DNA from: Cyanoderma ruficeps
Taxonomy: Eukaryota > Chordata > Aves > Passeriformes > Timaliidae
Direction of reading: 5' to 3'
Assembly: GCA_008694505.1 (NCBI GenBank)
Contig: VZDJ01001050.1
Coordinates: 456,045 to 520,044, forward strand
DNA length: 64,000 nt
Positions 51,442 to 63,500 of the stretch are shown here, in pieces (the first letter of the stretch is position 1; each line of letters begins with the position of its first letter). The notes below the pieces were generated by a model. The model was not told the origin of the DNA and made no database searches. It saw nothing but the letters and a program-made list of their open reading frames with translations. The position numbers and the translations under genes were made by a program.

Positions 51442-53341
51442 GTAGGCTAGTCTCTTTTTATGCCTCTGTTTCTGTAAGTGTGCAGAAGATAAATGCAGAA
51501 ATTACAGGATGGCAGACATTGAAAGACATCTGTGTGACACACTATTTTAGCAGCTATTATGATTCAGGAAAGCAGAGATGATACAGTCACTACTTGTCTG
51601 CATATATTGAGAAACAGATCAGCAGCAAGGAAAAGAGAATACAGTAAAATACTATGTCACAAAAGTGGTGTTTCCACTAGGTTACCAGGTGATTTAAACT
51701 CAGAGCTGCCCACTCTCAGCTGAATAAATTGTCCAGTTTTTCTCAGTTACTAACTGACAAGGTTTTAACTGAAGCAGATTGATCTGTTTCCTTTATAAAG
51801 ATTGAAAAAGGGCATTTCTCTACAAAGAGTTTTACTAGTACTTCGATTCAAGGGACTTCATTAAGAAGTAACATTTACATAATTTTCGAAGTATCATCTT
51901 CATCTTCCCCTGTCTTGAATTCAATAGAACTAGTACACCTGAGAAATGAAGCTAATTTTACTGTCTGATAATTACCTTAAGATGTTCTTATAAGCATCAA
52001 ATCAAATATAGTCAAAATACATTATCTTTACCCTTTTCAAGGGAGAAAACTCAAAAAAGGTATTATGGTGTCTTTAAATTAAAACAAGAGTCTCATACAG
52101 CCCCTCCTTCTCTGGAAGGCTCCTTAAGCATAGTAACTCACAGCATACCAGACCATACACATTTTCACACAACTTAGTCCCACAAGAAAACTTAGCTCAT
52201 AGAGGAAAAACACATCTGAAATATATCTCCCAGAGTTAAATTCCCTGAAGTTTTCCAAATGTACTTTTTAATATTTAATAAAGAAGTCAAAATTTTACTT
52301 AAAAAGGTGAAAGTTCTTGTGAAGGTGAAGTTTACCTAAGTTTTATTTTTAGGAAAAATTAAAAAAAAACTTCAGCAGAAATGGAGTTTCTGCATGGAGC
52401 ATGCCAACTCCTCCTGTTTAATCCCATCTACCAGCTTCAGTGAAGATGGTCTGTAAATTATTTTCCAGAGAAGATCATTGACGCTGCACTAAGCGAAAAC
52501 AACAAGAATCCACTCCCCACCCAGCCAAAAATCCAAAATACAACCTCTATCCAAATGCTGAGGGGAAAAATAAACAAAACAAAACAACCAATCTTTCTTT
52601 CTGAAGACAGTTATTTGTGTCTGTAAAATAGATACATCCCAAGCTCTATAATCATCATGTATTCTACCAAGTAAAGAACACAAACTGTATTATTGTAAAG
52701 TGGAAAACATGTATGGGTCTTCATCTTCTAACTTCTCCCCTGGCTATAATTTTAATTAAGATTAAACACAGATCAGAATCCTAGAAAATAAGAAGGAAAA
52801 AAATCCTCTTGTGGCCCTGTTTATTTATATACAGGTTAAAACTTTAATGGAGTGAAAGAGTCAGACTTTACCAATAACTAGAAGTAATCGTTAATAAGGG
52901 ACTGACATGTGATCCACATAGTTCCTACCATGGGAAAAATCTTTTCAAGAAATTAACAGACAGGAGCTTAGGAAGACTACAAAAGTAATTCAAAAAGAAT
53001 GTTGTTTTAAACTGCGTATCTTTTATAGGTGAGATATAAGATGGTTGGAGAAACATTTATGTATACATATGGTAAGTTTCACAGACTCAAAAACAAAAAC
53101 TAAAAAGTTTATACATTTTTAAGTCTAGAAAGCATGCAAAATTATTCCAAAACGTGGACTTTCTGGAATTCCCCCAAATCTGTCTTTAATTTAAAAAAGA
53201 ATCATAGAAATTATTTGGAGACAATGTCCTATTTTGATACCAGTTGACACAGAGAACCAGAGAGGGAAGGGAATGGCACCTTTAAGATGTCAGTTTTCCA
53301 GGGATTTTGCTTTTGGCTAGTTGCAGAGATTTTGAAGTTTA

Positions 53342-53423
53342 TCCTTTCTTTTTTCCTTTTTTTTTTTTAATCCTTTTTTTCTTTTTTTCCCCCTTTTTTT
53401 CCTTGTTTTTTCTTTTTTTTTTC
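53342..53423. repeat. Polypyrimidine (T/C) tract
   Basis: About 80 bases almost purely T and C on the plus strand, with T runs up to about 14. On the coding strand it is A/G-rich. Confidence 0.9.
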
Positions 53424-56400
53424 ATTAAGCACAATTTTTAAAAGTTTATTCCCCGAGAGAAAAAAAAATTAAAGACCTATGAAGGGGACATGTAAAGAAA
53501 AGCTCTCATGATGAGTGGCATAATCATAACATATCAGAATTAGAAGGCAGTTGAATCAACTTTACCTTTTTGGCCCAGATCATTAACTGAAAATTAATCT
53601 TTCCAGTACTGTGAGGCACATACCAGAGTTTTGCAATTTCCTTTTCACTGGCATGGATAATCCCCAGGAAGCTTCTGCCAAACACATGCTTATTTCAGAA
53701 ACTGCAGCAGTTAAATAACAAGCTAAGACAGCTGGGTTCAATTTAGGTTGCGGATTACTCATACACGCAAAAAGATAACCACTGTTAGGCTGGTCAAAGC
53801 CACAACTGCTGCCATTACTGAACCCTGTTGCTATGTCCAGCTTTTTTTCTATTTAGAATATTAAGGAAATATTTTTAAAAGGCTACCATTTTCCAGTGGA
53901 GAACAAGACATTATTTCCTAAACAATGACAATCTTTTATCAAAAAGAAATACTATTTTTAACGCCCCTTTTAATCTTCCTTAAGAAGATTAGAAGCATAG
54001 AAATGTGACATTCTCAACTTCTGTAGAGCATATCTTGTCTATATTTTACTCTCTAACCAATTTGTAATTTCCCATCTAAAATCTTTGTACATGGAGGATA
54101 AGGATAGACTTTGTGAAGACGGATTGTTATAGACAGTGGTGTAATTTTTTTTCTTATTTAGCTCAGAAATGTGTTCTGGTAGGAAACAGGTTAACTCAAC
54201 AGTGGGTATAACCTCCAAATCTATGTACTACCATTTTCTAGCTCTCTCAATTTCAATGTCTGTTGAGTCCTTTCCTGTGAGAAATCTCAAATGCCTATAC
54301 CCTGACTTGCACAAAAGCACTAGAAGATTCACTGACATATTTATAGTGGGATCTTTGAAAAAATCTTTAATTAAAGTACAAGTCCTAGAGTTTGATATGA
54401 GTCCATCTACTTTTTATGACAATCTTCTGATTCCTGATTTTAGCAAGTTTTTTTTTTTTTTTCTTCACCGTCTGAATACAGCAAGCAAGACATCAGATTC
54501 TGCTGAAATAGTTAGGGACAGCTTATGGTAAAATGTGTTCATTGATTACTCATATTTGGCTCCAAATATTTTTCACATGTCTATCTTCACTAGACGTTTT
54601 AATTTATCAAGAGTCCACTTTAGTGTGTAGGCTTCATCCTATCACAGGTAACTCCTCATAATATTTTGACACAGCTGAGAAGGAAAAGTACCAATACTGT
54701 TGCAAGACTATCCAACTGCTTTATTGCCGTTTGATTTATTTGTAGAATATATTGACAAATGTTGGAGCGGCTAAATAAAACTATTCCATGGCTACAGCAA
54801 CAGTTCCACACAAAAATGTGGCTCCTGTAACTTGATCAAAGCTTAAGTGATGGCAGCTTTTCTTATACGGACAGTTTTTGTGACATTTTGAGCTTCTTCT
54901 TTAACTTTTCCCATCTTCACTGCTTACTCATCTTTTACTTTTTCATGCAATCATGATAGCTACTTTTGGATTATCTTATTAGCAAATCTTAAATCTCCAT
55001 GCTTGCACACTCATAACTTGTATTCAAAGCATCAATTAGTAAGCCAGTATAACCTTAAGAATACAGAATCCATGACAAGTTAGAATGTCACTTTGGTGCT
55101 GTTGCAGCTTGCAAAGTTTCCGTATATTCAGAAATGGACACAAATAGTCTTTCCTGTATTAACTGGTTTCTGAGTCTGAATCTGAGAATCATTTATGTTA
55201 CAGGATGATAATAATTTTCTATCACAAATTCTTAATTTTCATGTTTAAGTTCTAGTGGCATTTCCCTAGAAACAATGATTTTAACAGCATCTGCATAACA
55301 GAAGCTTTTCAATACAAGAATGTTTTCTTTCAGACAGAAAGTAGTACATTCCTAACATAATAAGCATTTAAGATCACACCACAGAAAGCTCACAGGTAAG
55401 CCTTCAAAGGTAAGCAATTCACTTCCATTTGAATATTGTAATATTTCCCAATGCACACTAGCATTACAGCTATCAAAAGTTCATCTGTCAAAACCTGATG
55501 AGAAGAATTTCTACAAGATCTGAAAGCTTTTGAAACATTATTCACCATCTAGTAGCTGCACGAAGGGCCACTGCTCTATCATTGCTCATGGCTAAAAAGG
55601 AAATAATCCTGGGAGAAATAAATGTTTGCTGTACACTGGTAACTTGCTGACTATTGGTTAACTGGTTACATTACAGTAGCAGATTCCCAAATTTTCTGAT
55701 CCTTCACAGTAGTCACATTGGTATTGTGATCTGTGGCTGAAGCTGATTTTCTAATAGATTAGGAACCAGGAGAAATTCAAGCGAATGGCAAGAGCCAACA
55801 GATTTAAAAGGACATTGTCAAGATTGATACTTGTATTGTCACAGAAACAATTAGGCTGGAAAAAACCTCTGAGATCATTGTACAGTCTGTGATGGAACAC
55901 CACTATATCAACTAGACCATGGCACTGAATGCCACATTCAGTCTTTCCTTTAACACCCTGGGGGACAGTGACTCCATCACCTCCCTGGGCAGCCTATTCC
56001 CATGTCTAATCACCCTTTCCGTGAAGAATTTCTCCCTGATGCCCTACCTTAACTTCCCATGGTGTACCTTAGGACTATATTCTCTCGTCCTGTCATTAAT
56101 TACCTGGAAAAAGAGGCTGACACCCACCCAGGTAAGTAGAGAGATAAGGTCACCCCTGAGTCTTTTCTCCAGGTTAAACAACCCCAGGTGCCTCAGCCAA
56201 GCCTCACAGAACTTGTCCTCCAAACCAGCTCCATTTCCCTTATCTGGATACACTCCTGCATCTCAGTGTCCATCCTGAATTGAGGACCCAGAATTGAACA
56301 CAGGATTCGAAGTTGGCCTCACCAGTGCAAAGTTCAGGGGGACAATCACTGTCCTCATCCTGCTGGCCACGCTGTTGCTGATCCAGGCCAGGATGCCATT

Positions 56401-56466
56401 GGCCTTCCTGGCCACCTGGGCACAGCTGGCTCATGTTCAGCCACTGTCACCAGCACCCCCCAGGTT

Positions 56467-57037
56467 CTTTTCTGTTGCAGTGCATAAACTGGGTTTTCTA
56501 ACGTTCTGTATATTTTGTTATATGTTTGTAATGGTTTGTTCCTACACCCCTATCCCAAACCCCCGATGGTGTTTCCCTTGTGACAGACCTTGTCAATCAC
56601 CTTGTAAGATCTAGAAGATTGTGGGGAAAAAGCCCTAGGATTTGACAAGGTACCCTGGTACCACCTTCTTCCATTGTTCTGTTAAGTTCCCCAATTCTAG
56701 ATCACTCCCCACCCCCCGCCCCGGGATTGGCTCCAACTTCTCCTCTGTTGAGATACACCCCCTGTACTTAAAGTCAGGACAGGGGGCTGCTGGGCACTCT
56801 CGCTCTGGGGTCCTGGCCCTCCCACTCTGGGGGTCTCCCTCCCTGCTCTGTCCTTCTGCACATGGGAGGTAACTGAGAGGAATAAAGCCAGCTGAAACCC
56901 AAGCAGAGTCCACTCTTTCTTCCACACCGTCGACCATGCTTCAGCCTGAGGTTCAGACCCACCAAGCCTCTCTCATATAGAAACCAGGGACCGAGCTAGC
57001 CGGTGAAGAGCTCTCCCAGCGTGTTTCTATACTTTTC
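56467..57037. repeat. Target-site duplication flanking the solo LTR
   Basis: CTTTTC at 56467-56472 and 57032-57037; the match extends by TG to 8 bases, so the exact LTR edge is ambiguous by two bases. The CR1 reading is continuous if one copy and the insert are removed. Confidence 0.85.
56473..57031 (+). mobile_element. Solo LTR of an endogenous retrovirus, nested in CR1
   Basis: A 559-base insert exactly splits the CR1 and is flanked by the 6-base direct repeat CTTTTC (56467-56472 and 57032-57037). It starts TGTTGCAG, has a weak TATA-like TACTTAAA at 56765-56772, and a polyadenylation signal AATAAA at 56881-56886. That gives a U3-R-U5 layout in plus orientation. It ends TTTCTATA rather than the canonical CA. 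A 6-bp duplication fits class II (ERVK-like) integration, but the family is not assigned. There is no internal retroviral sequence, so this is a solo LTR left by recombination. Confidence 0.88.
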
Positions 57038-57512
57038 TGCCTGGCCACTTTCCAGTCACTCCACCCCAACCTGTGGCACTGCCTGGCATTGTTGTGGCCC
57101 AAGGGCATGACACAGCATCAGGCCTTGTTGAACATCATGTGGCTGGTCTCCAGCCTAAACAGACCCCCATGCAGAGCCTTTCAGCCCTCCAGCAGGTCAA
57201 CACTTCTGCCCAACTTTGTGCCATCTGTGAATTTATTGAGGGCACACTCACTTCCCTCATCCAGATCATCAGTGGAGATATTAACCAGGACTGGGCCCAA
57301 CATTGATCATTAGGGAATGCCACCAGTGCCTGGATGCCAACTGAATGCCAACTGAATTCACCACCACTCTCTAGGCCTGGCCATCCTGCCCAGCCATTTT
57401 AACAGAATGAAGGCTGCACCTGTCCTTTTCCAGAACAGTGCTGTAGGAGGTGGTGTCAAAGACATTGCTGCAGTCCAGGCAGACAACAACCACAGCCTCT
57501 TCCTCATCATCA

Positions 57513-60500
57513 TTACAGTAGTGCTACATCATAAGATGCAGTGTTTGCAAGAAATGTATTTCAGAAACAGTGATTTTTCAAACGGTATACAATCATAAGG
57601 TAATGTATACCAAGCAGGAGAAAAATACGCATTGAAAAACATTTCCATATACAAGCTTCTCACAGGAAAAATATCTTTAAACAGCATCCAAACAGTATAA
57701 TATCATTCCATACTACTGTTCTCTTTCCATACCTATTGTTTTCTTCCTTTTAATTAAGAGTAAAAGTCTTCTAAGCAGTCTTTGAATACTTTAAGGAAAT
57801 ACTGAAGTTGCCTTAAAACAGTGCTTTATAAAGATAATAAGATAAATTAATTGCAGAAGGAATTCAAAGTTCATAAACACCTACAACAATATCCGATTTG
57901 AGTTCACTTTTATTAAACAGATTTTTTAAAGGTCAAAGGGCAGTGCTCATAAAGCACAAAGAAAACAGCTTAAAAATCTTGTCAGGGTTAAATTTCGATA
58001 ATGATCTTTATGTCAACTGTTCAAGAATTCAGGTATTTATTACTGAATACTGTATCAGCTTTTGGTAACGATGCTCTTAAATATTTAAAAATGGGTCTCA
58101 CCAATGTAAATGAAAGTTTAGGAATGGAAAAACACTGATAACAACTATATCACTTTCTTTGTATGTAGCACTATAGGTTTAAAAAAATGGAAAAAAAAGT
58201 TTTATTCCAAATGCCTTTGCTTCTTAAGAGTTGTCCTTAGCATCTTTTATAAAAACCATATGCAATAGAACTGTTTCTAAAAAATGGGTAAATACAAGCC
58301 GTGATAGGAGTGCTACAGCATAAGCCTTGCACAACTAGCCCAGGACCAACTGAGACTCCAGACCATGTTTGTGAGGCATTACACAACCTACAAGTAAGCC
58401 ACATAGAACTTCTCATACCCTGTGACTAAATACAGCCTTAACATCTTATCAGACAAATCAAGAGAATAAAAGTAACTTGAACTGCTTTGTGAGCTGAAAA
58501 TAAATCGGTTCAGGAGGGCAGGGGACAAGGCTGCCCAACAACGGCTCTTAAGCCAGAATTTCTCTGATCAGGCAACCTCCTGCACGCGATCTGCTGCCCA
58601 TGCCTCCCAGGACACTGCATTATATAACCACTGTAATACTCTTAAATCAACTGGAAAAGGCCAGACACAGGGTGAAGTGTGTCTCCTGTGCCCCCCTTCT
58701 CCCCGAGAACTACTAACTGATGGTAACTGAAATTTAAGTGGGGGCCTGAACGATGCTGTGCAGAAGTCACTAAGCAGCTCCCAGCTTACGGAATGCAGTG
58801 TCACTCCCCAGCCATCAGCCCCTGCTTTCTGCCGCCTCACCTCACACCAAACACAGGCTCACAGTACAAGACACAGGAAATAAATCTTCTACAGGCACAG
58901 ACTTCGCAGGCATTAAAGGTGCCATCTTTAAAACCTTCCGAACAATGCTGATGTGCTGCTCAATACCCTAAAAACAGACCAATGTGGGTCTTTGAGAAAT
59001 GAATTTAAAAGATTTCAGCAGTAGCAGTAACTCCTAGTAGGAAAAAACACGTTAATTAGTGTTACTGATGCAGCCTCAACATCTTATTTGACTGTCTGGA
59101 GATGAGGATGCTGACAAACTCCTTACAGCAGAAATACATTTTAAGTACAACTCATCAGGAATTGAATGACTTGTGCCTTTAGAAAAACAATAGCAATTTT
59201 TTTTTCTGTTGTCAGCATCCCAGCTTGAGCCAGCCACAAAGAGTACAACTTTTTTTCGAAGGAATGAAGAGAATGAATCAGCTGTGATCCAATAACAATG
59301 GCTCCTTCCTATCCTGTATCTCTGCATCATGTAAACTGACAACATACCCAGACAGGGAGACTACAGATCCAAGATTAACCTAAACCATCTTGCATCTTTA
59401 GTCACGGATGTTTCTCATTTACAGTCAGCCACAACCATAATCACCATTTAAGCAGAAGTCAGAGCCAAGGTTTCTGGCTGAGACTGTAATAAGTCTTACT
59501 ATTTATATGCATATATAATTAATTGACCACTTAACACTGAATAAGCGATATTCTCATTTCAAAACATAGTCTTGAATGTGGTGTTCATCCATTCATAGCC
59601 AGAAATGCAAAGAGAGGCAAAGTATTGTAGAGAACTCCTTTTTCTTTAGTGACTCCTTGCAGGAACCAGTTTATTTGCAAATTCCCAAGTGCTTCTGCTT
59701 CCAAGCTATCAGTGGCAAGAAGGTCAAGGATAAAGCCCTGTAGACGTTTTCTGTGTATCCTGAAATTGCCATGTCCGAATGGCAAAGTGTTGTCTTTGCA
59801 AGAGTATGAGGTTTGAATGGAAAATAATATTGAACAACCCACATTGACCATGTCATTGCTTTCCCTCAGGGAGCCCCAGTTCACACAGCTGTTCAAAGCA
59901 CTAGCCACTCTTGCATTCAGCTACAGTCTGTTGCAATATTATTATGTCTAGATAAACTTCTCAAAAAGTCTGACTTTTCTTCTCTTAGCATATGATGTTT
60001 CCTGCTAATCAGTACTTTTACAGAGGCTTCTCACAGTGTTGGGGGAGTTCAAAGGAAAGATGGAACAGAGAAACACAAGAGAGTCCCTCTTTTAATGGAT
60101 ATTTTACCTATATCTGAATTGAAAAAGAATGTAAAATAAATAGAGTTCTGCTGGAAGGAAGGCAAAAGCAGACTAAAGACAAACTTCTCCACAGAGAATT
60201 TTTCCTTAGGCTGAAATAAACAAAAGCAAGAGCTGAAAGTAAGTGAAGCCTCTTTGGAGAGGTCACAGGGGAGCAATATGCTCTGGGACTCCAGCACATA
60301 GCACATTCTATTCTGGAAACCACAGGTTTGATGGGAGTGCCAGAACAGGCATCACTGTTCTAAATTCAGTGAGGCCTGCACAAGCAAGCAGAAAGGAAAA
60401 AACAGTGGAAGACTCAATTTTCAAATCAGCAGTGTTCTGGGGAAGCCTAGAAGAAATGTGACCTTGAAATGTCCCACGGACAGGGATCACTACCATAATG

Positions 60501-63500
60501 ATACAAATTCCAGGTCAGTATTGGCTTTTCTGCTGAATATCTTTTGTGGTCATTTCTCAATTGCCAAAGCTCAAAATAAAAAGCTCATATTTTTATAGTC
60601 CTGTTCATAAAGCCAACAAATCAATGTACTTTATTTTACTGTCTCATTTGAAAACTCCTGTGACAAATGTGGTGACCTTTTTTAGTGTTCATCTACCTTT
60701 GGACTGCAATAAATCAGAGCTCCTTTAACCCTTAGTTCACTGATAATTCCTTGACTTGGTAGCAACTACCTTAATGTGAAGTATGCACACTAAGAATTAG
60801 GTATTTTGAATATGACTGAAATATCAAATGGACTTTTCTATGTATAGTTCAATTACAAAGTCATTATTTTTTTGATGCTGTTGAACATCCAAAATACCCT
60901 GCAAAGTATTCCCATTTCTGCCCTAATTAGATATGACATTCCTACAAAACAGTTTTCTTGAATCTCCCATCCAGATCTACTTTCTTCATATTTCCTCTGT
61001 AGGCCTCCACATAGTGGAGCCTTGAACAATGAACAACTCCTTTGACAGTGCTTGATTCTGCAGAGTATTCAAAAGAAGTTTAAAGTAATTTCCCAAATTA
61101 AGTTAGATGGGGCCTGTTGCAGAGTAAAAGATGAAGTACAACAGTCAGCACGGCTTAGCTGTGCTGTAGCATTTTGAGAATGAGCATCAATGACTGTCTC
61201 AAAGCCTGATATGTGTCAGAACTTAAGCCATCATCACGTCACAAAGGAACTCTCATCACACAAAACAAGACTGTTATTGTAAGACCAGTTGTTTTTTGGT
61301 GTAATTTGGACTGTACAGTCAAAAGTATTTGTCTATTACCACACATTACTCATTTCTTAACTAATTGTTTACAACCATTTCCTAAAGTTACTTGTGTGAA
61401 CATTAAGAGGATTATTGTGGCATATCAAAAGTTCCTATAAATAGTGCATCCCCATTTGGAAATGCACCAGCATTTTTCCTCCCTCAAAACAACTCTAAAA
61501 AATGCATTTCTTAATCGCAGAATTTGTCTTTAGAATGTTCGCGTTGCCCTTTTTTATTCAGCTTAGAATGGAAACACAAATTTTAAAGAGATCTTTTTCC
61601 TCTTCCTATGAAAAAGCCATTATTTACATGAAAGGACTTATTCAATATCACTTTTTTTAGTAAAATTAAATACCCAGTTCTCATATTTGCACAACTAGAG
61701 GGCTTCCATATGAAGTGCTGAGAAGAAGAATAATAAATACTGTTATTTAGTTTAAAATACCAGTGAGGCTTCATTTACCAGCCCTGTCCAGTAATCCTCA
61801 CTGTTGTGCCCATCATTAACCTGGTTTGTCTCCTGACAACAGTGTTTTCCAGAGTGATACTCCATGAAGCCTTCTCCTTCTTTTTTTCCAACAGCGATTC
61901 TGCTGCCACTTGCATCCCTGATGGTGAGGAGTCCCCCACTTGGACATCTGAACTTAAACTGACTTTGCTGATGGCAGCAGCATAAAAACTTCAGGAAAAG
62001 GTCCAGATGATATGGTCCTCTTTGCCATTGTGGAAGGAGAGACAGAAATTTTCAGCAGGTAAGTTCCTTTGCTCTTACAACATTACACATCTACTTGCTC
62101 ACAAGTAGGCTGTATTACTGGAGGTCATTCTTGCTTTCAGAGCCTTTCGCTTATAAATTAAATTACCTCTTCTACTCTAAGAAACTGAACTTGATTATGA
62201 CAGAAAAGCAGAATATCAGTGAAACACTGGCTTACAAAGTGCTTGAAACACAAACTGAAACTTCAGTTCCTCAATCAAGTTCTTTTATGGACTTCATTCT
62301 ACATCCTCTATATCTCATTGATAAATTTGCAGCTTATTAATAGTTGAAAATTTTGTGAAAATCTGTATATTTTAGCAAAACTGCTCCATTCTACAAATGG
62401 TGTTAAAACATGACTCTTGTATCATGTGATTACTCATTAGCAAGAACCATGTCCATAAGACAAATCATCCAGTGGCTCCTGAAGTAAAGAGAAGAAACAC
62501 TGAATTAGGAACTTAACAGTCAACTTGTATTTTACATAGACAAAAAAGCATACTTAATCTCCCACACATATCTGTGCTTTAAATATACAAGATTAACAAG
62601 GCTTTAACTATCACTCAATTATCACTTAGTAGTGAGAGATGTCATAAACTTTTCAGTTTTACTTATCTTTTCCCTCAGAATCACAGACAGTTGTTCCTAG
62701 TACAATCACAATAGCTGGCATCGCTGGATTTATTATTTCATGTCCCCACCCAATTTTGAAAGTATTTGGGTTTTGAATATTCTTTAACACCATCTGAAGC
62801 TTAAGAACCATTTACTTGAGAATTCAAGTAAAAAGAAAACCAATGTGCAGAATTTGAGTGAGAAAATTAATGTATTTTCTTTCCCAAGTTATGTAAAACC
62901 AAAGTTCTATTATACATTATAATAAATTAATAATAAAAATTAGGATACTAAGAACTTAAAATGTCTGCATGCTTTCTGTAGTTGGAATTAATTAAGCTAA
63001 AGAAAATACCCATACATTAATGTTTGATATGTTATGTATAAATATCTATGCCACAAGCTTCGAATTACTTCAATGTTACATCTGTCTTCCTAGCCTTAAA
63101 TCAAAACCTTAAACTAGATGAAAAATCTAAAAGCATAACTGAATGCTTCAGAAAGCCTCCTATTTTGTTAACTGCACAATACCTGAAGACCAGGCCCTGC
63201 ATCCTCCAAGACCCTGAAGATAGGTGTTGATCCCCATGACACAGGCAGACACTCCAGCCTCCTGCAGCCTGGTCTTCCCCATAAGCTACTCATAACTCAT
63301 TATTCCTTCAGGCTCTTTGGCCTGCATGTGTAACATTACGTGACCAGATCCCTGTCCTTCCTTTTTCTCTCCCAGCATTCAGGCAGATCTACACTGCATA
63401 CTTGCCCTAACACTACTAAGTGTTGGCTGGGAACTGTCTGGACTCCTGATCTCCAGACCTCTGCCAAAAGAAACCATTCACAGAGGAGCACCGAAGCATT

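Larger units (their letters stand above)
37931..55839 (-). other. SH3GL2: SH3GL2 intron 1, central part
   Basis: About 18 kb with no transposable element I can name. It contains a TCTA microsatellite (39269-39325), a GC-richer unclassified block at about 39430-39830, a very AT-rich stretch (40360-40620), a polypurine tract (41463-41600), a small N run (51422-51424) inside poly-A, and a polypyrimidine tract (53342-53423). A 168-codon minus-strand open frame at 50335-50841 is not supported as a gene. Confidence 0.8.
55840..57512 (-). mobile_element. CR1 LINE interrupted by a solo LTR
   Basis: The plus strand is the reverse complement of CR1, beginning ACAGAAACAATTAGGCTGGA and passing through the 3' untranslated region (55840-56466). 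After the LTR it resumes at 57038 with CCTGGCCACTTTCCAGTCAC and runs through the antisense reverse-transcriptase end. Recognisable antisense blocks include AACTTTGTGCCATCTGTGAA (the FADDTK region) and GTGTCAAAGACATTGCTGCA (the YLDFSKAFD region). Without the LTR this is about 1.1 kb of CR1, in the host gene's orientation and 5'-truncated near 57512. Stops and small indels make it inactive. Confidence 0.96.

Noticed and set aside
55919..56937. Several open frames of 60-119 codons on both strands
   Set aside because: They are translations of the CR1 3' region and of the solo LTR, not host genes.
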